Shown: positions 17,033-23,700 of the stretch, in pieces
Numbering within the stretch: the stretch's first letter is position 1
How the letters are laid out: the number at the start of each line of letters is the position of its first letter
NCBI GenBank assembly: GCA_039586815.1
Contig: JBDHJR010000007.1
Location: 79,245-143,244, forward strand
Reading direction: 5' to 3'
Origin: WVYX01 sp039586815
Lineage (GTDB): Bacteria > Gemmatimonadota > Gemmatimonadetes > Gemmatimonadales > GWC2-71-9
DNA length: 64,000 nucleotides
Notes under the pieces: model-generated
What the model was told of the DNA's origin: nothing
Database searches by the model: none
What the model saw: only the letters and a program-made list of their open reading frames with translations
Translations under genes and position numbers: made by a program

Positions 17033-17902
17033 ATGACCAATACGCAGCGCGACAGCGAGCGGATCGCGCAGGCGATCCAGTACCTCGATCGGCACTACCG
17101 CAGCCAGCCGGAACTGAATGAGGTGGCCGCGGCGGTGCAACTCAGCCCGTATCACTTCCAGCGGCTGTTCAAGCGCTGGGCAGGCGTGAGCCCGAAGCGG
17201 TTTCTCCAGTACCTCACGATCGGGCACGCCAAGGCGGCGCTCGTGGAGGGACACAGCGTGCTGGCCGCATCCTATGACGCCGGGCTTTCAGGGCCCGGGC
17301 GGCTGCACGATCTGTTCGTCGCGGTCGAGGCCGTGACCCCGGGAGAGTTCAAGGAACGGGGCGAGGGACTCGTCATTCGCTACGGCTTCCATCCCACGCC
17401 GTTCGGCGAGTGCATGCTCGCCGCCACGGAGCGGGGGGTCTGCCGGCTCGCCTTTGCCACCCGGGCGGAGCGAGCGGAGGTGCTCTCAGAGCTTCGGCGG
17501 CGCTGGCGCGGCGCGAAGCTGCAGCACGACCAGGGGACCACGGCTTCGCTGGCGGCGCGCATCTTCGAGCGGGAAGGCGCGGCGGGCAAGCCGCTCACCC
17601 TCAGTCTCCAGGGGACCAACTTCCAGCTCAAGGTGTGGGAGGCCCTGTTACGCGTCCCGGCTGGGGTGCTCGTCTCGTACGGTGACATCGCCGAGAGCAT
17701 CGGGCATCCCGATGCCCATCGCGCGGTCGGCACCGCGGTAGGGCAGAACCCGATTGCCTACCTGATCCCGTGCCATCGGGTGATCCGCAGCTCGGGTGCG
17801 TTCGGCGAGTACCGCTGGGGTAGCGCGAGGAAGAAGGCGATGGTGGCGTGGGAGGCCGCGCGACGCGCGCGGATACAGGCGCCCGCGCTCCGGGCGGGTT
17901 AG
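17033..17902 (+). CDS. AraC-type regulator / methylated-DNA-cysteine S-methyltransferase (Ada-like)
   Basis: A 289-residue two-domain protein. Residues 8-105 are an AraC-family helix-turn-helix pair (LNEVAAAVQLSPYHFQRLFKRWAG). Residues about 120-285 are an O6-alkylguanine transferase, with the acceptor Cys247 in PCHRVIR and the Arg-finger region AHRAVGTAVGQNP. The N-terminal phosphotriester-repair (Ada_Zn_binding) domain of E. coli Ada is absent, so the methyl-triggered switch must differ. The function is direct reversal of O6-methylguanine damage and perhaps adaptive-response control. Its stop overlaps the convergent FAH gene by 4 bases. Confidence 0.9.
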   Translation: MTNTQRDSERIAQAIQYLDRHYRSQPELNEVAAAVQLSPYHFQRLFKRWAGVSPKRFLQYLTIGHAKAALVEGHSVLAASYDAGLSGPGRLHDLFVAVEAVTPGEFKERGEGLVIRYGFHPTPFGECMLAATERGVCRLAFATRAERAEVLSELRRRWRGAKLQHDQGTTASLAARIFEREGAAGKPLTLSLQGTNFQLKVWEALLRVPAGVLVSYGDIAESIGHPDAHRAVGTAVGQNPIAYLIPCHRVIRSSGAFGEYRWGSARKKAMVAWEAARRARIQAPALRAG

Positions 17903-18516
17903 GCCTCGACGGGATTCCGCAGCACCCCCACTCCCGGGATCTCCACCTCGACCACATCGCCCGCGGCAAGCGGGCCCACACCGGCGGGCGTGCCCGTGGC
18001 GATCAGGTCGCCCGGCTCCAGCGTCATCACGCGTGAGATGTACGCCACGAGCGTGGCAACGTCGAACGCCATGTGCGCGGCGCTGCCCCGCTGGCGCTCG
18101 ACGCCGTTCACGCGACACAGCACTTCGAGCTCCGCGAGCGGCGGCGCCTCGGCGAGGGGAACCAGACGCGGCCCCACCGGACAGAACGTGTCGAACCCCT
18201 TGGCCCGGGTCCATTGCCCGTCGGTCTTCTGCAGGTCGCGCGCGGTTACGTCGTTGACGCACGTGATGCCCGCCAGGGCCGCCACGACGTCCTCGGCACG
18301 TGCGTGCCGCAGCCTCCGTCCGATCACGACCCCGATCTCGCCTTCGTGGTCGACACGCTCGGAATCGGTCGGGAGCACAATGGAGTCTCCATCTCCGATC
18401 ACGGCGGACGGCGGCTTCATGAAGAGCAGCGGCCGCTCCGGGACCACGTTGCCAAGCTCCTTGGCATGCTCCACGTAGTTGCGGCCCACGCAGACGATCT
18501 TGCCCGGACGCCGCAT
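17899..18516 (-). CDS. Fumarylacetoacetate hydrolase family protein (acylpyruvase-like)
   Basis: A 205-residue protein with the single-domain length of FAHD1-type enzymes. Metal-binding and catalytic motifs are present: the glutamates of HEGEIGVVIGR, VNDVTARDLQ, the Lys of KGFDTFCP, and TGTPAGVG near the end. Members cleave acylpyruvates or decarboxylate oxaloacetate in a magnesium-dependent way. ATG 18516 overlaps the esterase stop by one base (TGATG); GTG 18519 is an equally close alternative. It is translationally coupled to the esterase gene upstream, though no pathway link is obvious. Confidence 0.87.
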   Translation of the reverse strand: MRRPGKIVCVGRNYVEHAKELGNVVPERPLLFMKPPSAVIGDGDSIVLPTDSERVDHEGEIGVVIGRRLRHARAEDVVAALAGITCVNDVTARDLQKTDGQWTRAKGFDTFCPVGPRLVPLAEAPPLAELEVLCRVNGVERQRGSAAHMAFDVATLVAYISRVMTLEPGDLIATGTPAGVGPLAAGDVVEVEIPGVGVLRNPVEA

Positions 18517-19214
18517 CACTGAGCCGTGATCTCAGACAACACCGGTTGCAGCGCCTCCCAAACGTTCTCCGCCACGACCGCTTGCCCCTCCGCTGTCGGA
18601 TGGATTCCGTCGGCCTGGTTGAGCTCGGGAACGCCGCCCACGCCCTCGAGCAGGAACGGTATCAGCTCCGCGTCGTAATCGTCGGCCAGCTCGACGAACA
18701 CCCGGCTGAACTCCCGCGTGTACAGCCCTCCCAGGTTGGGCGGCGCTTCCATCCCCGCGACGACGATGCGCGCGTCGGGATGCGCCGCGAGCGTGCGCTC
18801 GACGATCTCGCGCAGGTTGGCGCGCAGCTGGTCGGTACCGAGCCCGCGCAACCCGTCGTTGGCACCGAGCTCCAGCACCAGCACGGCGACCGGCTCCCGC
18901 AGCAGCCAATCGATGCGGCGCAGCCCGCCGGCCGAAGTCTCGCCACTCACCCCGGCGTTGACCGCCCGAAACGGCAACCGCGCCCCGTCGATCCGTTGTT
19001 GAATGAGCGCGGGATAGGCCTCCTCCGACTCGAGTCCGAGCCCGGCGGTGAGGCTCGTGCCGAGGAAGAGCACTACCGGCCGTTCGGACGCCGGGACCGC
19101 TGCCGCGCGCGCGCGATCGCCGGCGGCGGCACCGCTCTCCTCCGAGGAGGAGCCGCACGCCACGAGCGACACGCCGAGAATGAGGAGCAGTATCTTTCGA
19201 GCCATGATGATCAT
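18516..19214 (-). CDS. tesA: SGNH-family arylesterase/thioesterase lipoprotein (TesA-like)
   Basis: A 232-residue lipoprotein (lipobox LVAC). The SGNH blocks are clear: block I LFLGTSLTAGLG (Ser nucleophile), block II NAGVSGETSAGG, block III LELGANDGLRG and block V DGIHPTAEGQ. TesA acts as thioesterase, arylesterase and lysophospholipase in the periplasm. I chose ATG 19214, with AGGTG 7 bases upstream; ATG 19205 is an alternative. It is divergent from a YbbA-like ATPase and the two 5' ends overlap by 11 bases. The tesA / ybbA-ybbP arrangement is the same as in E. coli. Confidence 0.88.
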   Translation of the reverse strand: MIIMARKILLLILGVSLVACGSSSEESGAAAGDRARAAAVPASERPVVLFLGTSLTAGLGLESEEAYPALIQQRIDGARLPFRAVNAGVSGETSAGGLRRIDWLLREPVAVLVLELGANDGLRGLGTDQLRANLREIVERTLAAHPDARIVVAGMEAPPNLGGLYTREFSRVFVELADDYDAELIPFLLEGVGGVPELNQADGIHPTAEGQAVVAENVWEALQPVLSEITAQ

Positions 19215-19884
19215 CGCAGAGCACCTGGAACAAACATACATGAGCGGGGGCCATCCCCTTACTGTCCTCAAGGACGTCAGCCTCAGCGTCGACCCGGAGG
19301 GGTTCGTCGCGATCGTGGGCCCCTCGGGGAGCGGCAAGACCACGCTGCTCGGACTGCTGGCCGGGCTCGACCGCCCCAGCGCCGGCCGGGTGGAGCTCGA
19401 CGGGCAGGATCTGGGTCCCCTGAGCGAGGACCAACGCGCCCGCCTGCGCTCCGAGAAGGTGGGGTTCGTGTTCCAGACGTTCCAGCTGATCCCCACGCTC
19501 ACAGCACTCGAGAACGTGCTCGTGCCGGTGGAGCTGCGGCCCGGAGGTATCGCTGACGACGGAGCCGAGGCAGAGGAGCGCGCCCGTGAGCTCCTCGCCC
19601 GCGTGGGCCTGGCCGAGCGCACCCATCACTATCCGGTGCAGCTCTCGGGCGGCGAGCAGCAGCGTGTGGCGCTGGCCCGCGCCTTCGCCAATCAGCCCAA
19701 GATCCTGTTCGCAGACGAGCCCACCGGCAACCTGGACACCGAGACAGGCAAGGCCGTAGCCGATCTCCTGGTGGCCCTCAACACCGAGGCACAGACCACA
19801 CTGGTGCTGGTGACCCACGACCACGAGCTGGCCGGGCGCGCGCATCGCATCGTGCGGCTCTCGGGCGGGACCGTCGTCGCGTGA
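19204..19884 (+). CDS. ybbA: ABC transporter ATP-binding protein (YbbA/LolD-like)
   Basis: A 226-residue ATPase of the MacB/LolD type. Walker A is GPSGSGKTT, the Q-loop is in FVFQTFQLIPTL, the signature is LSGGEQQR and Walker B ILFADEP. It pairs with the FtsX-like permease whose GTG overlaps this stop (GTGA). The usual role of such pairs is mechanotransmission or lipid/lipoprotein extraction rather than import. Start choice is uncertain: ATG 19204/19207 lie inside the 5' end of the divergent esterase gene, and ATG 19180 or 19240 are alternatives. Confidence 0.88.
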   Translation: MMIIAEHLEQTYMSGGHPLTVLKDVSLSVDPEGFVAIVGPSGSGKTTLLGLLAGLDRPSAGRVELDGQDLGPLSEDQRARLRSEKVGFVFQTFQLIPTLTALENVLVPVELRPGGIADDGAEAEERARELLARVGLAERTHHYPVQLSGGEQQRVALARAFANQPKILFADEPTGNLDTETGKAVADLLVALNTEAQTTLVLVTHDHELAGRAHRIVRLSGGTVVA

Positions 19885-22424
19885 GATCTCCCTTCGTCCT
19901 GCGGATGGCTATGCGGGAGAGTCGCGCCGCGTGGCGCAGGATCGCGCTCTACACCGGGGCGATCACACTCGGCGTCGCCGCGCTCGTGGCCATCAACTCC
20001 TTCCGGGCCGACGTGCTCGCGGGGGTGCATGCCGAGGCGCGTGTGCTGCTGGGCGCCGACCTGGAGATGTTCAGCCGGCAGCCCTACCCCGAGGAGGTTC
20101 AGCAGGCGCTCGATTCGGCAGCGCAGGCCGGTACGGACATCTCGTACGCCACCCACTTCGCCTCGATGGCGCTGGCTCCCCGCACCGGGCTCACCCGGCT
20201 CGTCAACGTGCGGGCCATGGTCGGCGGGTATCCGTACTACGGGAGGATCGAGACCGATCCGGCAACGGCGTGGTCGCAGCTGGGAACGGGACGCAACGCG
20301 CTGGTCGACCCGGGGGTGCTCGTCTACCTCGACGCGCAGCTGGGAGACACCCTGCGCATCGGACAGGCCGCGTTCGTAATCAGCGGCGTGGTTACCAAGG
20401 TGCCCGGCGATATCGGGCTGCGCACGGCGATCGGGCCCAGCGTCTACATCCCCCGCAGGTACGTGGAAGAAACCGAACTGATCCAGTTCGGCAGCATGGT
20501 GCGGTACATGGCCTACCTCAAGGTCCCCGACATCGAGCAGCTCGAGGCGTTCGTGGACACCTGGGGCGAGCGGCTACGAGAGCTGCGCGTCGGATACGAC
20601 ACCGTGGAGGAGCGCGAAGAGGAGTGGGCCGAGTCGCTCGACGCGCTGGCGCGCTTCCTCGGGCTGGTGGGACTGATCGCTTTGCTGCTGGGGGGCATCG
20701 GCGTGGCGAGCGCGGTGCACGTGTTCGTGAAGCGCCGGCTCGACACGGTGGCCGTGTTGCGCTGCCTCGGCGCGTCGCAGCGCACGGTGTTCGCGGTCTA
20801 CCTGGTGCAGGCCGCCCTCATGGGGGCGCTCGGATCGCTGGCGGGCGTCGTACTGGGCCTCGTCGTGCAGTGGAGCCTCCCCGGCGTGCTGGAGGATTTC
20901 CTGCCGCTCGACGTCACGCCGGTACTGCATGCGGGTCCGGTGTTGACGGGGCTGGGCATCGGCATCTGGGTGGCTGTGCTGTTCGGGCTGCTGCCCCTGC
21001 TCACGGTGCGGGACGTGGCGCCGCTCCGCGCGCTGCGCCGCGCGTATGACACGCCTCCCGCCAAGCGAGACCCGGCGCGCCTGCTCACCTACGCGGCTCT
21101 CGCGCTCACGGCAATCGGGCTGAGCGTATCGCAGGCACCCGCTCTCCCGGCGGGCCTCGCGTTCGCCGCGGCGATCGCGTTTACGACGGGTGCGCTCTGG
21201 CTGGTGGCCAAGGGCCTCACCCGGGCCACGCGCCGGTTCTTTCCGCGCCGCGCGCCCTACGTCGTGCGGCAGGGGGTGGCCAATCTCTTCCGGCCGCACA
21301 ACCAGACGGTGTCGGTCATCCTAACCGTGGGGTTCGGCCTCTTCCTCCTCGGAAGCCTGCACGTCGTGCAGCGGAATCTGCTGGAGCAGTTTGCGTTCGA
21401 CACCCGCCCCGACCGACCCAACCTGGTGATCTTCGACATCCAGCGGGACCAGCGTGAGGGCATCACGGAGATCCTGCGCGGGCGGGGACTCGGCACACAG
21501 GAGTTCACCCCCATCGTGCCGGCGCGCATCGCCGCGCTGAACGACAGCAGCGTGAGTGAGCTGCTCGACGACACCACTGGAGCCGGTCCCAGCCGCTGGG
21601 CCCTGAGGCGTGAGTACCGCAACACGTACCGCGACACCCTTGTCGGGGCCGAGGAGCTCATCGCGGGGGAGTGGTGGGACGAGCCCCGTGGCGAGGCGGC
21701 GCTGCCACGGATCTCCATGGAACGCGACGTGGCCGACGACCTCATGGTCGGGGTGGGTGACCGGATCACCTGGGACGTCCAGGGCGTGCGGCTGGAGACC
21801 GAGATAGCCAGCCTGCGCACGGTGGACTGGGCGCGGTTCGAGCCCAACTTCTTCGCGGTGTTCGAGCCCGGAGTGCTGGAGAGCGCGCCACAGATATTCG
21901 TGACTTTCACCCGCGTGGAGGGCGACGCCGGCCGCGCCGAGGTGCAGCGCGACCTGGTGCGGCGCTACCCCAACATCTCGGCGCTCGACCTGTCGCTGGT
22001 GCAGCAGACCATCGATACCATTCTGGGCAGCGTGACCGTCGCGGTGCGCTTCATGGCGCTGTTCTCGATCGCGTGCGGGATGATCGTGCTGATCGGCGCC
22101 ATCGGGACCTCACGCTACCAGCGGCTGCGCGAGAGCGTGCTGCTCAAGACGATCGGCGCCCGCACGCAGCAGGTGACGCGGATTCTCGCCACCGAGTACC
22201 TCGCGCTCGGCACGCTGGCCGCGGTGACCGGCCTGCTGCTCGCGACCGTGGCCGGGTGGGCACTCGTCACCTTCTTCTTCCAGATGACGTTCCGGCTGCA
22301 GCTACTGCCGCTGCTGGAGCTGGGGCTCGCGACCATCGTGGTCACGATCGTGGTGGGTCTCTTGTCGAGCCGCGACGTGATGCGGCGCGCCCCGCTGGCC
22401 GTGATGCGGGAGATTACGGAGTAG
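19881..22424 (+). CDS. ybbP: FtsX-like ABC transporter permease (YbbP-like)
   Basis: An 847-residue permease with a duplicated FtsX unit. An N-terminal helix (about 18-38) and a periplasmic MacB_PCD-like domain precede three helices near 255-365; two more helices lie near 400-435; a second unit begins near 470 with another periplasmic domain and ends in three helices (about 715-840). This 4+2+4 plan and length fit YbbP. Together with YbbA and the divergent TesA it may handle lipids or lipoproteins in the envelope; the substrate is unproven. A strong hairpin terminator follows its stop. Confidence 0.88.
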   Translation: MRSPFVLRMAMRESRAAWRRIALYTGAITLGVAALVAINSFRADVLAGVHAEARVLLGADLEMFSRQPYPEEVQQALDSAAQAGTDISYATHFASMALAPRTGLTRLVNVRAMVGGYPYYGRIETDPATAWSQLGTGRNALVDPGVLVYLDAQLGDTLRIGQAAFVISGVVTKVPGDIGLRTAIGPSVYIPRRYVEETELIQFGSMVRYMAYLKVPDIEQLEAFVDTWGERLRELRVGYDTVEEREEEWAESLDALARFLGLVGLIALLLGGIGVASAVHVFVKRRLDTVAVLRCLGASQRTVFAVYLVQAALMGALGSLAGVVLGLVVQWSLPGVLEDFLPLDVTPVLHAGPVLTGLGIGIWVAVLFGLLPLLTVRDVAPLRALRRAYDTPPAKRDPARLLTYAALALTAIGLSVSQAPALPAGLAFAAAIAFTTGALWLVAKGLTRATRRFFPRRAPYVVRQGVANLFRPHNQTVSVILTVGFGLFLLGSLHVVQRNLLEQFAFDTRPDRPNLVIFDIQRDQREGITEILRGRGLGTQEFTPIVPARIAALNDSSVSELLDDTTGAGPSRWALRREYRNTYRDTLVGAEELIAGEWWDEPRGEAALPRISMERDVADDLMVGVGDRITWDVQGVRLETEIASLRTVDWARFEPNFFAVFEPGVLESAPQIFVTFTRVEGDAGRAEVQRDLVRRYPNISALDLSLVQQTIDTILGSVTVAVRFMALFSIACGMIVLIGAIGTSRYQRLRESVLLKTIGARTQQVTRILATEYLALGTLAAVTGLLLATVAGWALVTFFFQMTFRLQLLPLLELGLATIVVTIVVGLLSSRDVMRRAPLAVMREITE

Positions 22425-22447
22425 TGTCTCAGCGGCATATAAACGAA

Positions 22448-22475
22448 GGGGGCGACGCCAGCTGGCGTCGCCCCC
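22448..22475. terminator. 28-bp perfect palindrome, bidirectional terminator
   Basis: GGGGGCGACGCCAG is followed directly by its exact complement, giving a 14-bp perfect stem centred at 22461/22462. It lies between the convergent ybbP and cytochrome genes. There is no long T-tract on either side, but position and symmetry fit a shared transcription terminator. Confidence 0.7.
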
Positions 22476-22499
22476 AAGGGGTTCGATTGCTCCGCCCTG

Positions 22500-23423
22500 C
22501 TACGGAATGTCTGGGAAGTTGGTGGCGTTGACGAGTGCCGCGTAGAGATCCTGGAGGTCCGAGGTCGCCGTGACGAGCCCTGACGACATGAACCCCGGCT
22601 CACCGAACTTCGCCTTGAACCACAGCTCGTTCGGCTTGTCTCGAACGAACTCCCCGACGCTGCGGCCGCCGATGTTGATGGTCGTGCCATCGGCTCCATG
22701 GCAACTGGCGCATAGCGATGCATATAGCGTCTGACCGGCGCTCTCCGTACCCAAGGCGCCGATGTTGGAGTAGGTGATGGTCGGCGCAACGACCACCGGC
22801 ACTCCGCTGTAGTCGACATACATCACCGGCCCCGTCACCTCGATGTCATACAGCAGTGCCGGATCGACCCACTCCTCGCGCATGAACTTCACGAGGTTCC
22901 AGATCTGTCCCGTCGTGAGCTGCGCCGAGTAATCGGGGTGAGTGTTGTCGAAGGCGTCGATGCCGCGAGCACCGTAGTGCGCGACCAGGTCAAACAGCTC
23001 CTGGAATCCCGCTTGGGCAATGGTACTCCGCAGGTTCACCGACGACACATCGGGGCGATTCGGATTCAGCGTGCTCTGGCCGGTCCTATTGGCGTACGAG
23101 GCGGCGTTCCCCTGCCCATCCCAGGCGTGACACGCCTTGCAGCGATAGAAATCGGCGGGCGCGGTCGTGGTGGGCTGGGTGCCGCTTCCCGCCGCGTCGC
23201 TGGCCCACCATTTGCCATACGCCGCACCGCCGGCGATCCCGTCGGCTGCCGTGTACCCTGCAGGCTCCGGCCCAGGGAAGTCTATGCCGTCGGTGCCGTC
23301 GGTACCGTCGGTACCGTCGGTGCCGGCAGCACCGGCAGCGCCAGCCGGACCTGCGGGCCCCTCGCATCCCGCGAGGGCAAAAAGGAGGAAGAACACTAGG
23401 AGATAACAGCCCTTCGCTTTCAT
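22500..23423 (-). CDS. Diheme cytochrome c lipoprotein with collagen-like N-terminus
   Basis: A 307-residue exported protein. A lipoprotein signal (lipobox LAGC) is followed by a low-complexity collagen-like stretch, residues about 23-45, made of GPA/GAA and four TDG triplets. Two c-type heme sites are present: C95-x-x-C98-H99 and C238-x-x-C241-H242. The region between holds helices typical of small class I cytochromes, including VKFMREEWVDPALLYD. It probably shuttles electrons at the outer face of the membrane. A GGGGGGG site precedes the ATG. No oxidase or reductase partner lies nearby. Confidence 0.85.
   Translation of the reverse strand: MKAKGCYLLVFFLLFALAGCEGPAGPAGAAGAAGTDGTDGTDGTDGIDFPGPEPAGYTAADGIAGGAAYGKWWASDAAGSGTQPTTTAPADFYRCKACHAWDGQGNAASYANRTGQSTLNPNRPDVSSVNLRSTIAQAGFQELFDLVAHYGARGIDAFDNTHPDYSAQLTTGQIWNLVKFMREEWVDPALLYDIEVTGPVMYVDYSGVPVVVAPTITYSNIGALGTESAGQTLYASLCASCHGADGTTINIGGRSVGEFVRDKPNELWFKAKFGEPGFMSSGLVTATSDLQDLYAALVNATNFPDIP
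23287..23322. repeat. Four 9-bp tandem repeats encoding Thr-Asp-Gly
   Basis: CCGTCGGTG/A is repeated four times without interruption. On the coding (minus) strand each unit encodes a Thr-Asp-Gly triplet in the collagen-like region of the cytochrome. The copy number may vary between strains by slippage. Confidence 0.8.
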
Positions 23424-23635
23424 CGGCCCCCCCTTACAGTGAAATCCCGAGTCTTACGTCAGGCATTCTCCCACGAACTAATACCGAGTTATTAAGTAAT
23501 CGATGAACAAATCGTGAACCACGCCGGCCGTTTATAAAGGAGTGAATTACTTGCAAATCCTGCTCCAGCTGCCACCTCCGAAGCAGGAGGTCGCGCAGCG
23601 GCCACGCGTTTCGCGACCCTCCCTGAGCAGGAAAA

Positions 23636-23670
23636 GACGGCGCCCCCACCCGATGGGTGAGGGCGCCGTC
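23636..23670 (-). terminator. Rho-independent terminator of the coiled-coil gene
   Basis: GACGGCGCC and its complement GGCGCCGTC enclose a second short stem (CACCC/GGGTG) and a tiny loop. Read on the minus strand, the hairpin is followed at once by TTTT. It lies about 30 bases after the stop of the 928-residue coiled-coil gene. Confidence 0.75.
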
Positions 23671-23700
23671 CGTCACATCCAGTCAGCGAGCCCCGCGCGA

